Assembly (NCBI GenBank): GCA_905250885.1
Contig: CAJNOQ010002138.1
Coordinates: 1 to 26,028, forward strand
Length of the DNA: 26,028 nt
Direction of reading: 5' to 3'
Source of the DNA: Didymodactylos carnosus
Lineage: Eukaryota; Rotifera; Eurotatoria; Philodinida; Philodinidae
Numbering within the stretch: the first letter of the stretch is position 1; each line of letters opens with the position of its first letter. Shown here piece by piece: positions 10,463 through 20,025 of this stretch. The notes under the pieces were generated by a model, which was not told the origin of the DNA, ran no database searches, and worked only from the letters and a program-made list of their open reading frames with translations. Both the position numbers and the translations under genes were made by a program.

Positions 10463-10843
10463 ACAGGCCTAACTTCAGTCATCGAAAACTTCATATTAAA
10501 GTTCATGAAACTAAGTGGTGTGATATGTTTCTAGCAACCTCGAATAAGATTATGATAGAATCTCAACTGATATAAAAAAGTGGACATTTTTAAAATAAAA
10601 AATTTGATGAAATTGACAATGGATCTAAGCTTAAGCTAAGTTTCGTATTCAGATTTGGTTGCGCCCCTCCGCTGACAATCCAAAGCTTTAAATAATCTTT
10701 TAGCCGCCGCCGATTGAACATTTTTATTTAGCCGCCACTGCCGAAACTGGAAAATCGTTTAATGAGGCTCCACCGCCGACGCTGGGCGCAAAACTTTTGT
10801 TACACGCCGCCGCCAATTTTCCGATCGGCGCACAGGTCTAATC
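10463..10843. repeat. GC-rich GCCGCC repeat block
   Basis: An island of GCCGCCGCCG, CCGCCGACG and GCCGCCGCC words at about 10660-10830 stands out from the AT-rich surroundings. It is edged by a near-direct pair ACAGGCCTAAC (10463) and ACAGGTCTAATC (10832). Read on the minus strand, the right edge starts TAGACCTGTGCGCCG, which resembles hAT-type transposon ends, but no matching inverted left end was found. Best described as a repeat of unknown class. Confidence 0.4.
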
Positions 10844-12279
10844 ACAACATCTTTCATTACCCAAGGAGGTAAAAAATATTTATACCTTACCAAAATGTGA
10901 CCCTAGCTCTCTTCTATCTATGGTATACATTGTTTATCGACTCTCAGTCGTCACTGAAATGCAGTAGTTTAGTGAACGAGAGTTACTTTTGAGCTATGAG
11001 GTTCATCCCGAACAAACTTCATAACTCATTCTAGGAATATTTTTACCATTTCAGAATTGCATCAAATACTCTGCAATGTCTTATACAAAGTTTGAAGGTT
11101 AACTATCGTATCGTTTGAGAGATTCATTAAAAACGAGCCCTCACTATTCAAACATACACAGGAGGATAAGAGTGAGAAACTAAGGGTCATCCTTTCTACC
11201 ATATATTCTACAATTAATGTATATCATATGCGTAAAAAACACAGAAATATAAGAAACATATACGTTGTAAGCAGCACTTTAAATTGTCAGTTCGAAAACA
11301 TTTGTATGCACAGGACAGCCAAACATCAGGAAAATATAAAACAAATTTGCGCGCATTCTCTGACACTCTCCCATTATTTGCCACCCTATCGTATATATTT
11401 TACTCATTGGATGAATATGAACCTTTCAATTGTACATCTAAATTCTGAGATTTTAATTTTATTTTAATAATAGTGTAAACTAACGAGAGTAGAAAAGTGT
11501 ACACACGCAAACGCGCATCAATGAGAGAATGTTTTTTTCTGACAATTTAAATGGTAAAAAAACCAACGCAACAAACATATTCAAGGAAATAATAGTGGAC
11601 AAATATATACGGTATTAATAAACAAATGAATGAATAGTGCAGAAAAACAAACAGAGAACACAATAAAAATTAATTTCATAGTTTATCTTTCTTTATGAAT
11701 AAACATTCTATAACTAAATATTAACATTCTAACTCAATTTATTTACAATCCATATGAAATCAAAAAATAGAAAGTAACAGCAGTTCTAGATTAATGAAAA
11801 AAAACAAAAACAAAATAATAACTTAGAGCGAGAATTATTAATTATTCTGACATATTATTTAGCAAATTTGCTCCGTTAAATTATTCACTGTTAGAAATAA
11901 GATAACCCTAAAACAGACTAAACGTTAACGTTTATAACTGACGTTAAACATAAACAATTTTCAATAGAAAGTAAATGTGTAGAGAGTGTAAATAAAATGA
12001 TCATTTCAAAAAAATGTTATATGATCATCTAGATAAACAGAAAACATATCTTAAGAATTAATGTAAGCATTTCTATTACTGAAAGACAACAAGACACATA
12101 AATATTCGATTAAAAAAAAACACGAGAAATATGTTTTTTTATTTATTTTTTTGACTGAAATTCGTTGAATAAATAACCAAAAAGGAAAATAGTTTATGCT
12201 TTGAATTGCCAAGTTTTCCTTGGAATGATAATACTGGCTTTAATAGCACCGGTTCAATATATAGAATATTATTTTTATA
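10844..12279. other. intergenic and RhoGAP 3' region
   Basis: AT-rich, no supported open frame. The sequence to the left of 12280 is the downstream flank of the minus-strand RhoGAP gene. TTTATT words at about 12138-12147 read as AATAAA-type polyadenylation signals on the minus strand, about 135-140 nt past the stop, and are the best candidate 3' end. An open frame at 11228-11467 (+) has no recognisable content. Confidence 0.45.
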
Positions 12280-15200
12280 TTAAAATTCAGTTATTTCTCC
12301 TTGATTTGGTGATGATAATGTTTCGAGTGGTTGTTGTTGAGGTGGATGAATATCACCTGAAGATAAATCTGAATAATTGCCAACTGTATGAGGACGAGGT
12401 GGACGAATTGGACGTGGACTAAAATGAGATATAATGAAAAAATTTATTTAACGATTAAATACAACAATAAAGGAATAGAGCATATGTTTTAGTAGCAGTT
12501 AAGAGCAAATAAAATCGTTAAGGTCCCCCCACCCCCCCCGCGTCAGAAACATAATTTTTTTCATAAAAAGTCGATGTTGAGGTAAACATATCATCCGATA
12601 GCCCACAGTATCTACTAACAGAATCCAATGTTGTTTCGTCCTCATCGAAGGGGTATGGAGATTTTTAGAAAAGTTTTCTGAAAACCTTGAAAAGCTGGCT
12701 TTTCGAAAACGTTTGACTTTCCGATTAAAAAACAAATCAAAAATTACTTTTCAACAGCACCAGAAAATAGAGCAAAGATTCCGATGAGACAAAATGAGAT
12801 GTCTCCCAGCTCTGTATGATATTCTGATCAAGAGTTATGAGAGTTTTGCTGGAAGCCCTAAAACTTGTATCAGATACTGGCGCTGTTATATTTCGAAAGT
12901 GAGTTTCACTTTAACACCATTTCGTAGCTCCCAGATTTCTCGGTAACGCAACATCGCAGAGAGCTCAGGAAGGTCTTAAATTGAAGCTGACATATGCAGC
13001 TAGAGCCTAATAGAGCCCAATTTTTGATATTCGCTCTAGATTTGTGATTAGATGAACATCTTTACCAAAGTTAATGAGAGTTTTTCGAATTGAGAGAGCT
13101 ACGAACAGCCCCATTTTAGTCACTAGTCACGACATCTCGCAAAATCATGCACGATGAAGCCAAAAAAAATTTCGTCACCATACTTTCACAAGATCAGCAT
13201 CTCCTGAAATTTTGATCAACATCGGACTTATAGTTTTAGAGATAGGTTTCTGATGGAGGGGCGGGGGCTTAATCAGATCAACTTTTTGCAGCACATTTAA
13301 TAAACTAGGGGCAGCTGTATGTTCTATGGTCATTCATAAATTTATGTCGTATTACTTACGCTTATCTGGTTCAATTGCATGGAGTCTTTTCTTTCCTATA
13401 ATAATAGTCCGTGCGCAATATAATTTTTAGTTTTTTTTCTTAAAATTTACATAAAAAGACTTTTCATCATCATCATTCAAAATCAATCTCAATGATGTGA
13501 TGTTTTTGTTTTGTTTCTAAGTCAAACAAAATATCTAATGTTTCTAAATGTAACTAAGACTGGCCATATGAAACTTATGAGAACTCTTTTGTCTTTTAAA
13601 AACGAAATATAGTCAACTTGTTTTCAATTAAAGTATATGTTCGATATTCAAGTGTAATTATATGTCTTACCTGTTATTTACTGGACTTTTTTTTACACTA
13701 GCTCGATTATTTAATTGTGATATTAATTTACTAACGCTCACGGAAGCTGCAGTTGTAACTGGTACAGTGTTTGATGGAAGTGGAGGCAACATAGTGACAG
13801 AAGCAGTTCGTGGTTCAATTATTGGTTCATCACAATGTGAATTATCGGCAGAACTATCCGATGTTGTTGAAGAGGATGATGAAAAATTTGATGATCTTGA
13901 AAATGGTGACGATCCTAAAACGAATTTTAAAAAAATGTGATATAAAGAGTATTTTACAAGAAAGTAGTTCACTATCGAAGTTGTCAATACTACTGCTACT
14001 TCCTATTCTTAATTAATAAAAGAAATTTCTAATTTCAAACAGTAACGAGACATCATCGTCGATACGTTTATATCATTATCTCATCAAAGAGTAGCTACCT
14101 TGTAAACGTTGGGTATATGGTAACTGTTCGGTAGGTGGTCCTTGAGGCATTAGTACAGTTGTTGGATAAGGTAAAACTTTAGCTGTTCCTATATCTAATG
14201 TGGATAAATCCGGATAGTGTACTGTCGAAGGTGAAAAATAATCTTCACTAGAATGGCGAGGTGTCAGTGTAGGTGTGAGTTCGTCATCCGTTGCGAGAAT
14301 CGTTGATGGATTTACGGAATCATGTTGTCCCACGGTAGCTGGTAAAGGAAAAGACGCCTCAGTTGAGGAAGATTTAGCTGATGATTTGAATGGTTGAATC
14401 GGCGTTGTGGTTACAGGAGGTGGAGCAGGAGGCGGTGCTTGAGGCCGATCGAGTAAACTTCCGCTGGCTGAACGACGATGTGTTTTATCATTAACATTCA
14501 ATGTTGGAGGTTGAACTAAAAAGAAAAACAAAAGATCAAACTTATTGAATTTGCTCAAAGAAAGAGAAGTCTCTAATATCTTTAAACTTGAAAAAAGAGT
14601 CTAAATGCGTTCTAATATTCCAATTCTTTCTCGTAGTTGTTATTAGTTACAATGAAACTTGAGTAACTATTATTTACCAGTTACTGGTATTGGAGGTGGA
14701 CCTGGAGCTGGTTTCTTTCCTCTTGTACTTGGTGACCTAAACAAAAAGTATTTTTGTGTTAAGTTTATCAGTTATAGAAGTTAACATAAAGAAGCAGCAA
14801 GTTAAAAAAAAGAAACTAGATTAGTTAGTAATCAGTAATAAAAGCAACCATTGATACCATGATATATATTACTTTTTACTGTTAGTAGGGATTATTTCTA
14901 ACTGAATAATATCGAGATAGTTAATTCTCATAAGAAAAGCTATCGACAATCTTTCTCAATTATTGTCAATATTTTATTTTAATATATTTTTTTGCAAAAA
15001 AAAGTCATTTTTAAAATCTTGAGCAGCATTCTGATGTACTAACTCTTCAGTTTCCCTAATGATCGGAATAACACTTGTTGGTCTAAATGTGAGACTATGA
15101 TAATAATGAATGATACGATAGTGGAGATACATATTAACTACAGAAAATTGTATTTAGTATCAAAAACTAGCCCAACAATAAGATTGTAGTTATGAAACTG

Positions 15201-17665
15201 AACAGAAGACTTGTTAGAAAAATATATATATTTCTATCAATACAGATAGCTAAAAGATAGATAGATAGAAATTTTAACTCACCGACGCAGTCTACAAGAA
15301 GAATTTAACATTTTTAATTTTTATAAGAATGAAGATGCAACAAAAAATTAAAAATGGATTTTATTTTTCATTTTATTATGAAAAATAATTAAAAATAATC
15401 TCATTTACGTACTGTGTGGAACCACTAGGATGTTGTACTTGTGAATTGTCTAATAGATCTTCTTTTGAGCTATTTTTCTAATAAAATTAAAAATTAAAAA
15501 GAAAAAAGTAAGAATCTTAAGTATACAGTAAAGAGTAGTATGAAGTTGCTTAACGTACAAAATGATGATTATTGATATGATGTTGATCAGTATGTTCATT
15601 AGGTACAACATCTGGCGGTTGTTGACGATAGGATTCACGATGAATTGGAGGAGGTTGTTGATCATTTGTACGATGTCCACTAGTCATACTAGATAAATTA
15701 GCATAATGGTTCGTTGTTGTTGACGAAGAATGAGAAGGAGAGAATTCAACCGTTGGAAACATAATATCTAAGTATAGAAAAAACAACCGTTGTACATGTT
15801 ATACCACTAAACATCATTATTTAAAAGTATTTTTTAGTTATTGTACATACCACCGGAAAATAATTGTTCGTGATTTAAAATCATTAATTCTAATATCGTT
15901 CCACTTGTTGCATAATTTGATGGCAATTGTTGTGAAACTGACGAAGATGTAGAATTTATTGACGATGTTGAATATCGTGATGTGGACGGATAAAGAAGAT
16001 TACATCCGATACATATGGCTAAATTTGATGCAGTCATTTTATTTTCACTTGAATGTTCTTCAACTCTGGATAGAAATCGAACCACATAACTAAATAATCG
16101 AAGCATATTTTTACTAGTAACAAATGAATGAATAAGCATACCATAAATTATCATAATTTGGTTTTGGAAGTTGACCAAGAACATCCTTAATACGTTGTAA
16201 ACGTTGAGTATCAGTAATACTAAAGAGTAAAAATGAGAAAAATGGTTGTATATCTGTTACCTATGTTATTAAAAACATTATTTTCATGATAATATCTCAA
16301 ACTTACTTGGCTGTAGCGATATCATTCCATTGTGGTAATAATTTTGATGTCATTAGACAATCGGGTAAATCTCTAAGATATTGTTTTAATGCACCAGCTG
16401 CCACATGAGCATCATAGCCTAATTCAGCTAATGTGTGTTTATCATTAATAGCATATATATCTAATTCTGAGCAAAACTTTTTCTGTTTAATATGACTGGC
16501 AGCAATACGAAATAGACCCTAGAAAACATTAAACAAATAAAAAATGATTAAAAAAATTATAAAGTATAATTTTTTTTACATACCTCTTCTTTAAGATATT
16601 TATCTGAACTCAATAATCTAACACATGTTTCAATAATATAAGCAATTTGTCGTTTTGTACGATGTAAATGATCTTTTAAATCACGTTTAAACATTGGCTG
16701 TAATTCATCTTGATGTATTCGTTGTAGAATAAGAGGAATTTCTTGGTTTAAATAAGACGATATAGAATTATAATAATCTTGTTGTAATTTTAAATATTCA
16801 TAAAAATACATATGACTAATGTCATTTTCTTCCGAAGCAATTCGATATGTTTCTGTTTGATATTGATCTCTTGCTAATTGTCGAGTATTTTCACATTCAA
16901 GACGAGAATCTTCTAATTCACGTTGTTTATCATCATAAAATTGTAGACGATCACGAGTTTGAAATCTAAATAAATAAGAATAACAACTACTATTGCAGAC
17001 TCTTCTACTCAAATATAATTTACTTTTTCAAATTGCTATCTGCTGTTTCTAATTTTTTTTGTGCTTTTTCATAATTTTCTCTTAAATCATTCATTGTTTG
17101 TCGAATAGTTGTCTAAAAACTTAATGTATAGTAGATAATACAATTTGATGTGTAAGAACAATATCATTTACTTGTTTTTCTTTAGCATGATCGATAATTC
17201 GTTTTAATTTTTCATACCATTCTTTTCGTTTAAGATCAATTTGATCATGTATAACGATTATGTCATCAATTGACGAATTTAAAATTGATGGACGACTATT
17301 TGAATTGATACCATCTCCATAGGGAGATCGATAATTACGACCAACTTCACTGTTTTTAAAATCTTTAAATGTTTTTGATACATCACAATCGATTCCTTTA
17401 CTCAACTAAATAGAAATAAATAGAAAATAGTAATCATTTACTAATATAGAATTGTGAAATAAAACAAAAATACATACAAAATCTTTTTCAGTTTTCCATA
17501 ATTCTGATAATACTTTACATGATTCACGGATATAACGAACACGATTATAATATTCTGTACGATCACTATCTCTAGAAAAAGAAATAAACAAATGAAATCT
17601 ACTTGTAGACAAGAAGAATATTGAATATTTTACTTTGGTGTAAAAAATGGTTTAATTTTGTTCAT
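12280..17665 (-). CDS. BAR-domain RhoGAP, ARHGAP17/ARHGAP44/SH3BP1-like (15 exons, 843 aa)
   Basis: Predicted GTPase-activating protein for Rho-family GTPases with membrane-binding coiled coils. Exons in gene order: 17665-17634, 17571-17478, 17405-17142, 17112-17024, 16965-16584, 16518-16307, 16219-16142, 16089-15851, 15767-15559, 15477-15413, 15291-15283, 14736-14678, 14515-14099, 13914-13671, 12418-12280. All joins keep phase. Residues 1-265 form a charged BAR-like helical region (e.g. NDLRENYEKAQKKLETADSN). DHLHRTKRQIAYIIETCV leads into the RhoGAP domain, as in human RICH proteins. The arginine finger is GLFRIAAS (R291), followed by AGALKQYLRDLPDCLMT and NKMTASNLAICIGCNLL. The usual GPN motif reads GCN (C413). 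The tail is Ser/Pro-rich with PPPAPPP and APGPPPIP (SH3-type ligands) and ends EITEF, a class I PDZ-type terminus like that of RICH2. No PH or C1 domain separates BAR and GAP, which argues against GRAF, oligophrenin, srGAP and HMHA1. Family very likely; the exact orthologue is unclear. Confidence 0.88.
12522..13268. mobile_element. 747-bp non-autonomous element between TTAA sites, in RhoGAP intron
   Basis: TTAA occurs on both sides (12518-12521 and 13269-13272). The ends are inverted. The left end reads GGTCCCCCCACCCC then GCGTCAGAAAC, and the right end, reverse-complemented, reads GCCCCCGCCCC then TCCATCAGAAACC. TTAA duplication plus C-rich inverted termini suggests a piggyBac-like MITE. There is no transposase. 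The right 120 bp match 985-1112, and an inner GAGATGTCTCCCAGCTCT word matches the 4129-4677 foldback. It makes up most of the 1252-nt last intron of the RhoGAP gene, and the host exons join in frame across it. Confidence 0.7.
15283..15291 (-). other. 9-nt micro-exon of the RhoGAP gene
   Basis: On the minus strand ACTGCGTCG sits between a pyrimidine-rich acceptor (TTCTTCTTGTAG) and a strong donor (GTGAGT). Inclusion gives GSTQLRRSPSTR and skipping gives GSTQSPSTR. Both keep the frame because the exon is 9 nt, so it may be an alternative cassette. Inclusion adds Leu-Arg-Arg before an S-P-S site in the proline-rich tail. Confidence 0.65.
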
Positions 17666-17685
17666 CTAAAATATCACAAAAAAAA
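17666..17685 (-). promoter_or_regulatory. splice acceptor directly before the RhoGAP ATG
   Basis: On the minus strand a T-rich tract ending GTGATATTTTAG abuts ATG at 17665. It can join the upstream exon candidate (18755-18642) in phase 0, or accept a spliced leader so that the ATG begins the coding region. Confidence 0.5.
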
Positions 17686-18015
17686 CGTAGAGAAATTAGT
17701 TTTCTACAGTCAATTTTTATCAACATCAAACTTCAACATTTTTTAAAAAAAATGTTTTTAGCTATTTTTTTGGATAGTTTCACTTCGTCAAACGTATTCA
17801 AATTTGTCTTTCTCAACTATTGATTCTTCATCACTGTTGTACCATAATTTCACTTCATAGTAAAAAGATGAGTACATTTTTCAGTAGAATACATGTAAAA
17901 AGCAAATCAAATATTCCTACACATCTAGTGGACAATATGGATAATACAGAAGAAAAAAAACATATAGATTTTCTCAGCTATGAAACCGTGCACAAACGTC
18001 GCTGTAAGCAAGGGA

Positions 18016-18393
18016 CCGTATCATAAAAAAACTTTAGTCAAAATTTGGACTTAAGTCTCCGTCACTAACTTAAGTCATTGGACTTAAATTTTACCATATT
18101 ACAAAAAGACTTAAGTCATGGGAAATGTAGTCTTAAAGTTAAGACTGAAAACTTAAGTCAGACTTAAGCCATTGAAGCATTTTTTGGAATTTCTCAGGCA
18201 TTTAACAATACGATTCGACGAAAACGACTTTCTAAGGTTTAGAGAATAAACATTTCGCTATTTTGCGGACTTTTGTCCCAAGTTTGTCATTGTTGTCAGC
18301 GACTTTCAAAAAGTAAATAAATCACCAACTTAAGTCTTTTCGTGATAAGATTTAAGTCGGTCTTAAACTTAGACTTAAGTTTTTTCATGATAC
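18016..18393. mobile_element. MITE-like element rich in ACTTAAGTC words
   Basis: The ends are inverted: CGTATCATAAAAAAACTT at 18016-18033 and, reverse-complemented from 18393, CGTATCATGAAAAAACTTAA. Inside are about ten copies of ACTTAAGTC-like words in both senses, so the termini fold extensively. There is no coding capacity and no certain target-site duplication. It lies in the 976-nt gap between the RhoGAP start and its candidate upstream exon. The small open frames at 17820-18026 and 18342-18539 overlap its edges and are chance. Confidence 0.75.
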
Positions 18394-18641
18394 GACACTC
18401 AGATGTTGAATTAAGCAGTATTTATCATAATCAATATCGTGCATTCTTTTCTCCTACTGTTAACTATACTCTATTTTCTATTTCTATACTCTCTCTAAAG
18501 AAAACAGTGTTAGCTCAATCTATATTAAAAAAGAATTAAAGAATAGCATAAAAAGTAGAAGAAAATTTTTCTATTTTTAGCCGAACAATGTCTTTTTTTT
18601 TTAATGATCATGAATAAAACACGCACGTGTGTGTCTCCTAC

Positions 18642-18755
18642 CCATGTTATGTTATTTATTGATGTTGCCCAATTTTGTTGATGAGTACTTTGTGGTTGTT
18701 GCTGTGGAGATTGACTATCATTTCGTCTCTGTGAAAAGTGTCTAAGCAATGACAT
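18642..18755 (-). CDS. candidate upstream first exon of the RhoGAP gene (Q-rich)
   Basis: An ATG at 18755 opens MSLLRHFSQRRNDSQ then a Gln/Pro-rich stretch (SPQQQPQSTHQQNW), ending at a TGG|GTAGGA donor in phase 0. That is the phase needed to join the acceptor at 17666. If used, it adds 38 residues before MNKIKPFF, giving 881 aa. Composition resembles the Q-rich tail of the same protein. Against it, BAR RhoGAPs normally start near the helix represented by MNKIKPFFTPK, and the joining intron would carry the MITE at 18016-18393. It may instead be an alternative first exon. Confidence 0.4.
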
Positions 18756-20025
18756 TATTAATTTAGAAGTCTATCACTATTTTCATACTCATTTGTCATT
18801 CCATCTATATCTCTAAATTTTTTATATGAATCTTTCTCTCTTCGCTCACTCTTTTGTTTATTTTTGTATTTGTGTCATCATTATTTCATATGTTATTTCA
18901 TTTGTTTACAACAATACAAAAAATAAGGAGTGACGGAAATTTAATTGAAAAATATTTTTGAATAAGAAAGAGAAAATTTTTTGGCTGACAGAGAAAAAAA
19001 AACGAGAGAATCCTTTGTTATGTTTCAAAAATATGCATATATATATATATATATATATAATCTCTCGTATAGAAGAAAAAGGTAATAAAAGATGAAGTGA
19101 ACAAGATCATAAATAAAACAACTCTGTGTAAGATGCAGGAAAGTACGATAAGAACAGAAGAAAAAAATCTGGTAAAAAATAGAAAAACCAACTAAGCACG
19201 AAATCCAGGTTTCTTGTCAAAGTTTTTCAAAAATCTTCTACATTCCACAAGCTTCTAGTAGATGTCTCGTAGTCATATAATTACAAAAACAAATCCGAAA
19301 CAGAATAGCAAATAAAAATAGAAATCAAATCTCAAAAATATAAAATGTGTGAACATGAGATTAAATGTAAGTAAACAAAATGAATAATTCACACTTTTAT
19401 TAGTCTTATTCATAATGTATTTATTTATATTTCTTTCGTTTTTCTTTTTTTCGTCTTTTTACTCGTAGTGTAGTACAATTAGCGCATGCACATTATCGAA
19501 CTACGTTACTTTTACCATTTATTATTCTTTTAAAATTATATTTTATATCTTTGACAAAGATACAAATGAATTAGAGAAAAAGTATACTACTACTCCACTA
19601 GATGAGTATGAAGCTACATAGAGATTGATTATTTTCAAATTCTTTTAATTTATCCTACTGTTTTATTAGTAAGTTTTCCTTTATGAGAGCAATTATTTTC
19701 CTTTGTTTTATATATCAGTGATATCTACAAATCTACTATTATAAGAAAAACATAGACAAAATCATTAAAATACTTTTATTTCTTGATAATAAATAACAAT
19801 GACTATGTCTGCATATGTGTATACTTAATTTTAAAAAAAAGAAAACATGTAAATAGACAACAACAAAAGTGAATGAATAGTTAAGAATAATAAATATACA
19901 TTGAAACATGTCTCTCTTAGATTTTTTTTAGCATGATTTTGACAAGTTCTTTACGAAAATGAGAGATACAAAACTGAAATATAAAAAAAAAAGAATAGAA
20001 AACTAATAATGTAAAAAAAAAGAAA
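18756..20025. other. intergenic region between RhoGAP start and GGA 3' end
   Basis: 1.27 kb of AT-rich sequence with an (AT)n microsatellite at 19037-19059 and many A-runs. It must hold the GGA 3'UTR (minus strand, left of 20026) and the RhoGAP 5' region. TTTATT words near 19777 and 19429 are possible minus-strand polyadenylation signals. No gene seen. Confidence 0.5.
19037..19059. repeat. (AT)n microsatellite
   Basis: 23 uninterrupted bases of alternating A and T. Confidence 0.95.

Noticed and set aside
10463-10843. Complete hAT transposon
   Set aside because: Only one edge resembles a hAT end; the other edge is a direct, not inverted, match, and no target duplication was found.
11228-11467. 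79-aa open frame on +
   Set aside because: Low-complexity AT-rich coding potential only.
13662-13940. 92-aa acidic open frame on +
   Set aside because: Shadow of the serine-rich RhoGAP exon at 13671-13914 on the other strand.
12280-17665. srGAP, GRAF/oligophrenin or HMHA1-type identity
   Set aside because: No PH or C1 domain between the helical region and the GAP domain, and the linker sequence matches the ARHGAP17/44 form.
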